Translations under genes and position numbers: made by a program
NCBI GenBank assembly: GCA_002435335.1
Contig: DJMI01000082.1
Coordinates: 1 to 5,333, forward strand
DNA: 5,333 bases
Origin: Nitrosomonas sp. UBA6494
GTDB taxonomy: Bacteria; Pseudomonadota; Gammaproteobacteria; Burkholderiales; Nitrosomonadaceae
Reading direction: 5' to 3'
The notes under the pieces: model-generated
What the model was told of the DNA's origin: nothing
Databases searched by the model: none
Seen by the model: only the letters and a program-made list of their open reading frames with translations
Part shown: piece by piece, positions 1-5,333 of the stretch
Layout: every line of letters begins with the position of its first letter
How positions within the stretch are numbered: the stretch's first letter is position 1

Positions 1-1
1 T

Positions 2-283
2 CAATGCAACGGCAAAGGTTGCCCATCTGAGGGTGTGATTGCCGGAACTCGTGGCGAGCGTGTTCGTGTGTATCCCACACCGGAACTCCGAACCCAAGTC
101 GCTAAGTCATTTTTGTTTGCGCATGAGTGGCAGCCGATCGGATTGCCTGCAGACTATTTCCCTCTGGTGGCTGGTGCCCACGACGCATTTATCAGCCCTG
201 GAGATGCCATTGTAGGTCACGGCGGTATAGCCATCGAAGAAGTCATCGTGCCCTTGGTGAAGTTTGAAAGGAAAAATTGTTAA
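2..283 (+). CDS. pglZ: PglZ-domain protein, C-terminal fragment (BREX/Pgl-type phage defence)
   Basis: The reading frame is open from the window edge, so only the last 93 residues are visible and the true start lies upstream. The diagnostic part is the tail: an HGG motif at fragment residues 73-75 (bases 218-226) followed by a run reading IAIEEVIVPLVKF. This matches the usual C-terminal signature of PglZ domains (HGG-x-S/A-x-EE-x-IVP). PglZ belongs to the alkaline-phosphatase superfamily and is the shared core protein of BREX and Pgl phage-defence systems; the HGG histidine sits where that superfamily places a metal ligand (family knowledge). The upstream part contains GTRGERVRVYPTPELR, consistent with the region before that motif. 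A GTG at 35 is only an internal valine codon. The next gene starts inside the stop codon, so the two are almost certainly co-transcribed. The BREX subtype cannot be fixed from this fragment. Confidence 0.8.
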   Translation, partial: QCNGKGCPSEGVIAGTRGERVRVYPTPELRTQVAKSFLFAHEWQPIGLPADYFPLVAGAHDAFISPGDAIVGHGGIAIEEVIVPLVKFERKNC

Positions 284-1047
284 TGAATAGAAGGCATGAA
301 AAATTAGGTATTAAACAAACCATCCAAAAGGAATGGATGGATAAAACCGTACAAATGATGCTGGCTGGTTTGTCAGAAGCAGAGATTCGCAATGAGCTTG
401 ATGAGTATTTATCGACACAAAAACAGAGTGGTGGAATTGGAGAAAGAGGAGCGAAGACTTATGGAATGGCTATTTCGCTCCTGGCGGCATGGTTTGCTCC
501 AGAAAATGAGTTACTTCCGTTTCGCGATGATGCGCTTCAACTTGCAAGGGAAATGCAAAAAAGTAATTGGTTTCCTCTACATTGGGCAGTGATTTCTGCC
601 TCATACCCTTTTTGGTTTGGCGTTGCTCGACAAACAGGCCGACTACTCAATCTTCAGGAGCGAATTACGCAATCACAAATATTTGGTCGTCTAAAAGAGC
701 AATATGGTGATCGTGAAACCGTTTCAAGAAATGCACGTTACACAGTTCGTTCTTTTATCGCCTGGGGAGCTCTAAAGGATTCCGAAGTCAAAGGTTGTTA
801 TGAGAAAACCGTTCCGGTAAACATAACCGATACAAATTTGGCTATTCTAATGCTCGAATCTGCACTCCTTGCAACTCCAGAATCCAAATGCGCATTGTGT
901 TTGCTTCTTAATAATCCAGCATTATTCCCATTCCAGCTCCCCGTGCTGTCTGGCGACTTTGTATCCCAACGCAGCAAGCGAATCGAAGTGGGTCGCTATG
1001 GGCTCGACGATGTACTGTTGAAATTGAAAGGTGGAAACCAGAGGTAA
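283..1047 (+). CDS. PglZ-linked protein of unknown function, possibly a BrxA-like accessory protein
   Basis: A 254-residue soluble protein with no signal peptide and no clear membrane segment. I chose the ATG at 283, which shares its A with the preceding TAA (TAATG). AAAGGA at 267-272 sits 10 bases upstream; a TTG at 277 is a worse alternative. I do not recognise the family with certainty. The N-terminal third (residues 1-90) is rich in charged helices. Residues 94-165 form the best-defined block: a YPFWFGVARQTGRLL segment, then QERITQSQIFGRLKEQYGDRETVSRNARYTVRS and a WGAL ending. The spacing suggests a helix-turn-helix or winged-helix fold. The C-terminal part (180-254) is helical, with a hydrophobic ALCLLLNNPALFPF stretch. 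In some BREX operons brxA directly follows pglZ, and BrxA is a small DNA-binding protein, so a BrxA-like role is a reasonable inference from position and apparent fold. It is the last gene of its operon here. Confidence 0.75.
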   Translation: MNRRHEKLGIKQTIQKEWMDKTVQMMLAGLSEAEIRNELDEYLSTQKQSGGIGERGAKTYGMAISLLAAWFAPENELLPFRDDALQLAREMQKSNWFPLHWAVISASYPFWFGVARQTGRLLNLQERITQSQIFGRLKEQYGDRETVSRNARYTVRSFIAWGALKDSEVKGCYEKTVPVNITDTNLAILMLESALLATPESKCALCLLLNNPALFPFQLPVLSGDFVSQRSKRIEVGRYGLDDVLLKLKGGNQR

Positions 1048-1232
1048 TTGCAATGGCTTTAGTATGACAAACTACCATGTAGAAAGCTTAAAATATCGTA
1101 GAGTGAATGCAAACTATCGTTCAATCTCCATTGAAAAATATGTCAATCCAATCAAACGAGAATGCAGTAACTTTTACAGTAACATGAAAACTTTTATGAT
1201 TGTAAATCTAATAATAATGGGTATCTTGATGA

Positions 1233-1258
1233 CCAATTAGATTCCCGCCGTCCCAATT
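1233..1258. other. Possible attachment-site core resembling a tRNA 3' end
   Basis: GATTCCCGCCGTCCCA at 1240-1255 reads like the end of a tRNA gene: the last bases of a T-loop, the 3' side of a T-stem (CCCGC) and a 3' acceptor strand. No matching 5' tRNA half is present, so it is not a tRNA gene. It is bracketed by a direct repeat CCAATT at 1233-1238 and 1253-1258. P4-type integrases typically insert into the 3' ends of tRNA genes, and such a remnant 160-180 bases before the integrase start is where an att core would be expected. This is inference from pattern only. Confidence 0.25.
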
Positions 1259-1286
1259 GAGTGTTTTAATAAATCCAGTAACATCC

Positions 1287-1314
1287 AAAAAACCCGCCTA
1301 AGTGCGGGTTTTTT
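1287..1314 (+). terminator. Rho-independent terminator
   Basis: CCCGC at 1293-1297 pairs with GCGGG at 1304-1308 around a six-base loop (CTAAGT). Six A residues on the left (1287-1292) can pair with six T residues on the right (1309-1314). The GC-rich stem followed by a T-run is a textbook intrinsic terminator on the + strand. The A-run on the other side makes it potentially bidirectional. It would end transcription arriving from the PglZ-linked gene and insulate the integrase promoter immediately downstream. Confidence 0.85.
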
Positions 1315-1315
1315 A

Positions 1316-1343
1316 TTGCAATATTCATCCGTTGGCGGATAAT
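1316..1343 (+). promoter_or_regulatory. Candidate sigma-70 promoter for the integrase
   Basis: TTGCAA at 1316-1321 (4 of 6 consensus) and GATAAT at 1338-1343 (5 of 6) are separated by 16 bases. Transcription would start near 1350 and give a leader of about 70 bases before the ATG at 1420. It lies directly after the terminator. An ATCCG/CGGAT inverted repeat (1327-1331 and 1336-1340) sits between and over the promoter elements and could be an operator. Confidence 0.45.
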
Positions 1344-1370
1344 GTCATCCTATAGCATCCAGCAATTAAT

Positions 1371-1419
1371 AGGGGTAACTCTCCGGGGTAACCCCAATTC
1401 ATGTTTTGGAGTTACCCCT
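1371..1419 (+). promoter_or_regulatory. Leader hairpin covering the integrase ribosome binding site, built from GGGGTAAC repeats
   Basis: AGGGGTAACTC at 1371-1381 is a perfect 11-base inverted match to GAGTTACCCCT at 1409-1419, which ends on the base before the integrase ATG. The GGAG at 1408-1411, the best ribosome binding site for that ATG (8-base spacing), lies almost wholly inside the right arm. The loop holds a second palindrome, GGGGTAACCCC (1385-1395), whose GGGGTAAC can also pair with GTTACCCC at 1411-1418. Two exclusive foldings are therefore possible, both occupying the start region. As DNA, the same repeats could instead be protein-binding sites for the integrase or an excisionase. 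Confidence 0.5.
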
Positions 1420-1794
1420 ATGCCGCTAACTGATACCTCAATTCGTAACGCAAAACCAGGCACGAAGCCAATTAAGCTATTTGATGAGCGAGGATTATTT
1501 CTTCTTGTTACCCCAACCGGGGGTAAGTGGTGGCGATTTCGTTTTATGTTTGATGGTAAGGAAAAACTATTATCACTAGGTGTTTATCCTGACGTTAGCT
1601 TGAAAGATGCACGCGAACGCCGCGATGAAGCGCGTAAACTTGTTGCCAACGGCGTAAATCCAAGCGAGAACCGCAAAATTCAGAAATCGGCACGCGCCGA
1701 TCTGATTGCAAATAGCTTTGAAGTCGTTGCGCGCGAATGGTTTACCAAATATTCTGCAACATGGGCAAAGAATCACGGGGTATCCATTCCGTGA
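1420..1794 (+). pseudogene. Truncated P4-type tyrosine integrase (DUF4102 N-terminal part only)
   Basis: The 124-residue product starts MPLTDTSIRNAKPGTKPIKL, the standard opening of P4-family phage and island integrases, so the ATG at 1420 is preferred over the in-frame ATG at 1342. Residues 1-85 match the arm-site-binding DUF4102 domain (DERGLFLLVTP, KWWRFRF, LGVYPDVSLKDARERRDEARKLVANGVNPSENRK). Residues 100-120 begin the core-binding domain (FEVVAREWF, then WAKNHG). Family members continue after NHG with a core-binding helix and run to about 400 residues, carrying the catalytic R-H-x-x-R-Y set. Here the frame turns into VSIP and stops, so about 70 percent of the protein, including every catalytic residue, is missing. 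It cannot catalyse recombination. The break falls near 1775-1780, just before the convergent chromosomal gene. Confidence 0.88.
1773..1794 (-). terminator. Weak candidate terminator hairpin for the minus-strand unit
   Basis: TCACGG at 1773-1778 and CCGTGA at 1789-1794 form a six-base stem with a ten-base loop. Read on the minus strand it lies 5 bases past the stop codon of the secreted protein and is followed by TTCTTT. It overlaps the broken end of the integrase frame, so part of it may have been made by the junction. Confidence 0.3.
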
Positions 1795-1798
1795 CGCT

Positions 1799-2404
1799 TC
1801 ATTGGTTTGCGTTAAATTTAATCATTATCGCCGTGCTCGCATCCGACGCTTTCAGCAGTATTGAATAATTTGCATCGACGGTCAGCACCATGCCGTGATT
1901 GACTATGATACTGGCGGGTTGTAGTGGTGCGCATTTGCGCTCGCTTTGCAATTCTTCGTCAACATTGCATACGGCTTCATATAGTTGTCGTACCATAGCA
2001 ATTTCACTTTCAGGAATCGTTGCATCGCGCGATGACGGGCTTTTGTTGCGGCCGCCGGTCAGGTTGCGGAAATAGCCCAATTCACGTGCGATTGCGGTAT
2101 CGTCAACTTCAATACGATAGACAGTGCTGCGTCCGTTCGGTGCCGCTTCGCTTTTGGTGTACAGCGACGGATTGACTTGGGTATAACCTTGCGCTTGTAG
2201 GATACCGGCAATCTGATCTGTTGGGGTATCAAGCGATATTCCGGCGATTTCGATTGACGTTAGGGGATGTTTAAGTGGGTCGGCGGTTGCAATCGTTTGC
2301 ATTACTATCATTGATAACGCGACGATGCACAAGTGTTTTATCCGTGCATGCCATGTTGAGTTCCAGTGATGCTGCCGTTTCGGCATCTTTATATGATAAT
2401 CCAT
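1799..2404 (-). CDS. Secreted (periplasmic) protein of unknown function
   Basis: A 201-residue product with a signal peptide: basic residues near 9-24, a hydrophobic run LCIVALSMIVM (25-35) and an A-T-A cleavage site before D42. The mature part begins with a segment of the form IEIAGISLDTPTDQIAGILQAQGY (51-74). It resembles the short 'GI-x-LG-x-t-x-x-x-V-x-x-x-L-x-x-x-GY' module seen in many uncharacterised periplasmic proteins. Two cysteines (146 and 158) could form a disulfide. The frame is also open to an ATG at 2422, inside the upstream gene. I prefer 2404 because GAGGA (minus strand, 2413-2409) lies five bases before it. The gene follows the CopD-cytochrome fusion by 7 bases and is probably translationally coupled to it, so a link to copper or heme handling is possible but unproven. 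Its stop is 5 bases from that of the broken integrase on the other strand. Confidence 0.75.
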   Translation of the reverse strand: MDYHIKMPKRQHHWNSTWHARIKHLCIVALSMIVMQTIATADPLKHPLTSIEIAGISLDTPTDQIAGILQAQGYTQVNPSLYTKSEAAPNGRSTVYRIEVDDTAIARELGYFRNLTGGRNKSPSSRDATIPESEIAMVRQLYEAVCNVDEELQSERKCAPLQPASIIVNHGMVLTVDANYSILLKASDASTAIMIKFNANQ

Positions 2405-2411
2405 TCTATCC

Positions 2412-4436
2412 TCAATGCGCATGCTCGCCCGGCGGTGGCATGATTTCGTTCTCGCTGTTCAGTTGCGTCAATTGTTGTGCCAGCGCATTGTAGTTTTGCC
2501 AGCCGAATCCTTCGAATTGCGCGACCCAGCGTGCCCGCAGGTAACCGAAGCGGTCGGTGAGGAATTCCATATGTTGCGGAAACATGCCTTTGCCGGAGAG
2601 ATCGGGTACGGTTCTGACGCGGCGGTACCACCAATAGGTGTCCTTGATTTCCTGCCAGCCTTCGGTGATGATGGGGAAGGGAACGATGTTTGTGATTTGT
2701 TGCAATTGCTGTTCGTCCAGCGTGTGAATCGGTACCGCCAGGATTTCGGTGTTGAGCTCACGAATTCTGTCGTACACTGCTGCCAATTGGAGAAAGCGGT
2801 CTTTCGATTGCGGCCAGGCGAACAGTACCAGCAATACGTTTTTTTGCAAGCGGAAATCTTTTAAATTGCCGCTGGAGCCGTCGCTGGCCGCATAATTGAA
2901 CACCGGCGATGCAACTTCCGGGAGATCCGGTGCGACCATGGTGCCGATCAGGCGCGCATCGAAACCGCGCGCTAAGGCATGCAGAAAATTGATCAAGTCC
3001 CAGAGGTCTTCTTCGGATAACTTATCCGCGAATCCCGGCATGTCGGTTCCCCGGATACCGTGTGCCAACTGATGATAAACGTTACCGACGGTATAACCCG
3101 CGACATGTTGCTGTGTCAGCAAATCGGTTGGGTCGCGCACGTCCGGATCGGGTACCGGTCGAGTGCCCTTGCCTTGCGGGCCGTGGCAGGCGGTGCAATG
3201 TTCCGCGAACAATTGTGCGCCTGCGACGATGGAAATCGCATCGATCGGTACCGTCGGTTTCTTATAAGTTTCAGGATACGCTTTGATTGCCAACGGCGGC
3301 AAAGCGAGTGCCAGCGAGCTGATGGTAAACACGCCAGGCAACAAAATTTTCAGCGTGGCCCCGGCATTTTGCTTGGCGGCGCACCAAGCCGTGGCGATTG
3401 CCAGCACCAGCATTGCCAAACCGAACCATACCTTTTCCGCTACGTCCGGCTGTTGCCAGGTAGCATCGATCGAGAAACGGAACGGATACGGCCACAATTC
3501 GATCAAGGTATGCTTTGCAGGCAGCGTGTTAGCTAAAATGGTTGCTATCAGTACCAATATCAGTGCTAAGACGAATTCGATGCGTACCCACTGATTGAAA
3601 TGCGCCAAGCCGTCTCGATAGGAATCGCTTTCTGGTCGAGTGAGCATAGGCAGCCATTTATTGCGTGCTTGATAGGCGATCGCTAGGATAATCGCTAGAA
3701 AAAGCAATTTCAGATTCAGCAACCAACCATAAGGACTAGCCGCCAAGGTGTGATATTTTTCATCGACCAAGCGATCGGTCACGATCACGCCGGTCACAAC
3801 TAGCAGCAGCATTGTCGGTAGCGCGAAGGCGGAAAATTTCTGCAGATAGTCGATTGCGATCTGCGTTGGCGTTTTGCCGAGGTTGTTGCGCAATTGAAAC
3901 AAAATATATAAGAACGCCGGCAATGCGCCGAACCAGACTCCTGCCAGCAAGATATGAATCGCATACGGTGCGATGGCTTCGAACGACATTTCGTCGGCGC
4001 TGGAATGGCTCATCAATGTGCCCGCAATCAACGGCAGCGCGGCCAGCACCGCGCACAATCCATAATGCCAGCGAAAACGATTGGGTGTACACAGCATTCT
4101 AATCGTCGCCGCCAGTAATATTACTGCAAAAACCGCGCGCGCCGCCCAAACATGGCCGATTTGCGTTTTCAGCACGATGTCCAGCCATACCGCCGGATTC
4201 CACGCATTGGCGGCATCGCCGGTGGCGCCGCTCGTGGTCGTGGCCAGAACGCCGAAAAGACCGATCACGACAATTCCGGCCAGCCACGGAAACATTTTTT
4301 CCAATCGCATGATCCACGGCGTTTCCTGCACATTTTTGGTTTGACCGATAATGAGCAGAAAAACACAGCTTCCAAACACTATCAAATTGGCGGCCAACTG
4401 CGACCACCGGGCAAAAGCGGCAATGATTTCAATCAT
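2412..4436 (-). CDS. CopD-family membrane protein fused to cytochrome c and a thioredoxin-fold domain
   Basis: A 674-residue protein with three parts. Residues 1-385 are membrane-embedded, with about nine or ten hydrophobic segments (for example 12-31, 96-113, 156-178, 203-221, 237-255, 284-303, 335-351, 362-383). H161-ILLAGVWFGALPAF and FALPTMLLLVVTGVIV through the YGWLLNLKLL block are typical of the CopD/PcoD copper-resistance family, which is linked to copper movement across the inner membrane. Residues 400-490 are a class I cytochrome c: heme site CTACH (C414, C417, H418) and a likely axial methionine M466 in TDMPGF. It follows the last membrane segment and should face the periplasm. Residues about 505-655 look like an AhpC/TSA-Sco-type thioredoxin fold (LLVLFAWPQSKDRFLQL), but the usual active-site cysteines are absent, so it is probably not a thiol redox enzyme. 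No strong ribosome binding site precedes the ATG at 4436, though it is the natural start. It is the first gene of a two-gene unit. A role in periplasmic copper or electron transfer is inference. Confidence 0.87.
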   Translation of the reverse strand: MIEIIAAFARWSQLAANLIVFGSCVFLLIIGQTKNVQETPWIMRLEKMFPWLAGIVVIGLFGVLATTTSGATGDAANAWNPAVWLDIVLKTQIGHVWAARAVFAVILLAATIRMLCTPNRFRWHYGLCAVLAALPLIAGTLMSHSSADEMSFEAIAPYAIHILLAGVWFGALPAFLYILFQLRNNLGKTPTQIAIDYLQKFSAFALPTMLLLVVTGVIVTDRLVDEKYHTLAASPYGWLLNLKLLFLAIILAIAYQARNKWLPMLTRPESDSYRDGLAHFNQWVRIEFVLALILVLIATILANTLPAKHTLIELWPYPFRFSIDATWQQPDVAEKVWFGLAMLVLAIATAWCAAKQNAGATLKILLPGVFTISSLALALPPLAIKAYPETYKKPTVPIDAISIVAGAQLFAEHCTACHGPQGKGTRPVPDPDVRDPTDLLTQQHVAGYTVGNVYHQLAHGIRGTDMPGFADKLSEEDLWDLINFLHALARGFDARLIGTMVAPDLPEVASPVFNYAASDGSSGNLKDFRLQKNVLLVLFAWPQSKDRFLQLAAVYDRIRELNTEILAVPIHTLDEQQLQQITNIVPFPIITEGWQEIKDTYWWYRRVRTVPDLSGKGMFPQHMEFLTDRFGYLRARWVAQFEGFGWQNYNALAQQLTQLNSENEIMPPPGEHAH

Positions 4437-4635
4437 GGTTTACGATAAAAACGTTAGGTTATTACTCAGGTTACAGTTCGATCAGTCAACAGCCAAAGCG
4501 GATTTCCGGAGGTTGCGGCTTGGTTGGAAAAAAGACCATTTTACCCGGAGTGTCAGGATATTCAAGTAAACCAGTGAATCGCTGCAAAACCCGCTGCTTC
4601 ACGCTATCATTCGCATTATTTGCCAAAGGAAAATT
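4437..4635. other. Divergent intergenic region
   Basis: This 199-base stretch separates the minus-strand copD-like gene from the plus-strand dehydrogenase. The minus-strand promoter candidate lies at its left end. I see no convincing -35/-10 pair for the plus-strand gene and no obvious copper-regulator palindrome. Confidence 0.6.
4461..4489 (-). promoter_or_regulatory. Candidate sigma-70 promoter for the copD-like gene
   Basis: On the minus strand TTGACT (4489-4484, 5 of 6 consensus) is followed after 17 bases by AGTAAT (4466-4461, 4 of 6). Transcription would begin near 4454, giving a leader of about 18 bases. A direct repeat AGGTTA (+ strand, 4456-4461 and 4468-4473, 12-base period) overlaps the -10 region and could be a regulator site. 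Confidence 0.45.
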
Positions 4636-5333
4636 ATGTCAACCGTTTTGATTACTGGGACTAACCGAGGTATCGGTCTTGAATTCGTCCGTCAATATGC
4701 GATGAATGGCTGGCGCGTTCATGCATGCTGCCGCAATCCTGCCAGCGCAGATGCTCTGAATCGATTGGCGGCGCAATATCCGGATCGGATTTCGATTCAT
4801 GCGCTGGATGTTGTCGATCACCCGCAAATCGAACAGCTTGCCGAAACCTTATCCACTGAATCCATCGATTTGCTGATCAACAATGCCGGCGTCTATCCAC
4901 CCACACACGGGGATGCTTTCGGTGAAACCGACTATGATGCATGGCAATACGCCTTTGCAGTCAACGCCATGGCACCGCTCAAAATGGCCGAGGCTTTCGT
5001 TCGTCAGATAGCGAGAAGCCAAATCAGAACCATCGCCACTATTACCAGCAAAATGGGCAGCATCGCCGACAATCGCGGCGGTGGCAGCTATATTTACCGC
5101 TCCAGCAAAGCCGCAGTCAATATCGTCATGAAAAGCCTATCAATCGATCTGAGCGACAAACGAATCACCGCAATACTGCTGCACCCCGGCTGGGTCAAAA
5201 CCGATATGGGCGGTCCGGGCGCGTTAATCAACGCCGAACAAAGTGTCGCCGGCATGCGCCGCATTCTCGACGACCTAAAACCGGAAGATTCCGGAAAATT
5301 CTATGCCTATGACGGCCAGATAGTGCCGTGGTG
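4636..5333 (+). CDS. Short-chain dehydrogenase/reductase (SDR), CsgA/sniffer-like, 3' end at window edge
   Basis: The visible 232 residues hold a complete classical SDR core. They include the cofactor-binding glycine motif TGTNRGIG (7-14), NNAG (82-85), the catalytic tetrad N110, S138, Y154 and K158 (YRSSK), and PGWVKTDMGG (184-193) after the active site. The protein is cytosolic and should use NAD(P)H to reduce or oxidise a carbonyl/alcohol; the substrate cannot be told. The short overall length and the C-terminus YDGQIVPW resemble the C-factor (CsgA)/carbonyl-reductase 'sniffer' branch, which usually ends with this motif. The last two bases (TG) would therefore most simply begin a TGA stop just outside the window (inference). 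The ATG at 4636 is supported by AAAGGA at 4625-4630 with a five-base spacing. It is divergent from the copD-like gene, with no evident functional link. Confidence 0.9.
   Translation, partial: MSTVLITGTNRGIGLEFVRQYAMNGWRVHACCRNPASADALNRLAAQYPDRISIHALDVVDHPQIEQLAETLSTESIDLLINNAGVYPPTHGDAFGETDYDAWQYAFAVNAMAPLKMAEAFVRQIARSQIRTIATITSKMGSIADNRGGGSYIYRSSKAAVNIVMKSLSIDLSDKRITAILLHPGWVKTDMGGPGALINAEQSVAGMRRILDDLKPEDSGKFYAYDGQIVPW

Larger units (their letters stand above)
1048..1419. other. Gene-poor, partly AT-rich spacer between the defence genes and the integrase remnant
   Basis: No convincing gene lies in this 372-base stretch. Positions 1048-1240 are strongly AT-rich. The one open frame there (58 codons from an ATG at 1064) has no ribosome binding site and an unremarkable product. 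From about 1233 the character changes: a GC-rich tRNA-end-like segment (1240-1255), a terminator (1287-1314), a candidate promoter (1316-1343), several CATCC repeats and GGGGTAAC inverted repeats just before the integrase start. Taken together it looks like the end of one transcription unit followed by an integrase control region. Confidence 0.6.

Noticed and set aside
277..282. TTG start at 277 for the PglZ-linked gene
   Set aside because: It has a rarer start codon and only 4 bases from the AAAGGA, while the ATG at 283 has a better spacing and the typical TAATG overlap.
1031..1240. Small plus-strand open frame (69 codons from GTG, 58 from the ATG at 1064) with a hydrophobic C-terminus
   Set aside because: It lies in AT-rich sequence, has no ribosome binding site at either start, overlaps the upstream gene from the GTG, and its product shows no recognisable pattern.
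1342..1419. Longer integrase start at 1342, adding 26 residues
   Set aside because: The family begins at MPLTDTSIRNAKP. The extra residues come from the repeat-rich leader, and the start would lie in the promoter's -10 region.
2415..2864. Plus-strand open frame of 149 codons
   Set aside because: It is antisense to the cytochrome/thioredoxin-fold part of the 674-residue protein. It has arbitrary composition and no family features; other open frames opposite this gene were dropped for the same reason.
4941..5312. Plus-strand open frame of 123 codons
   Set aside because: It is the shifted frame of the short-chain dehydrogenase, with a low-complexity Gln/Arg/His-rich product typical of out-of-frame reading.
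1..5333. CRISPR array, tRNA or rRNA genes
   Set aside because: There are no regularly spaced repeats with spacers, no complete tRNA cloverleaf and no rRNA-like sequence. The only tRNA resemblance is the partial 3'-end-like segment near 1240.

Overview
This window looks like a junction between a horizontally acquired defence/mobility segment (left, about 1-1790) and ordinary chromosome (right, about 1795-5333). The right-hand genes are an inner-membrane CopD-type protein fused to a cytochrome c, a small secreted protein, and a CsgA/sniffer-like short-chain dehydrogenase. With their moderate GC content, they suggest a Gram-negative proteobacterium, plausibly a betaproteobacterium of the Nitrosomonas type. 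That assignment rests on general resemblance only. The left segment is visibly more AT-rich, especially 1048-1240.

Layout: (1) 2-283, + strand, is the C-terminal tail of a PglZ-domain protein cut by the window edge. PglZ is the alkaline-phosphatase-like component of BREX/Pgl phage-defence systems. (2) 283-1047, +, is a 254-residue protein that overlaps the PglZ stop codon by one base (TAATG). I do not recognise it with certainty. Its position directly after pglZ and its helical, winged-helix-like look recall BrxA-type accessory proteins. (3) 1048-1419 has no convincing gene. It holds an AT-rich stretch, a tRNA-3'-end-like segment that could be an attachment core, a strong rho-independent terminator, a candidate promoter, CATCC repeats and GGGGTAAC inverted repeats. 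(4) 1420-1794, +, is the first 124 residues of a P4-type (DUF4102) tyrosine integrase. It is cut off in the core-binding domain, so it has no catalytic domain and is a pseudogene. (5) 1799-2404 and 2412-4436, both -, form a two-gene unit: the CopD-cytochrome c-thioredoxin-fold fusion is transcribed first and the secreted protein follows 7 bases later. (6) 4437-4635 is a divergent intergenic region with a good promoter candidate for the minus-strand pair. (7) 4636-5333, +, is a short-chain dehydrogenase/reductase that is complete except probably for its stop codon.

The most interesting points are the PglZ-linked unknown gene at the end of a probable BREX-like operon, the dead integrase beside it, and a predicted hairpin that would bury the integrase ribosome binding site. 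The next is the three-domain copper/heme/thioredoxin-fold fusion, whose thioredoxin-like part has no active-site cysteines.
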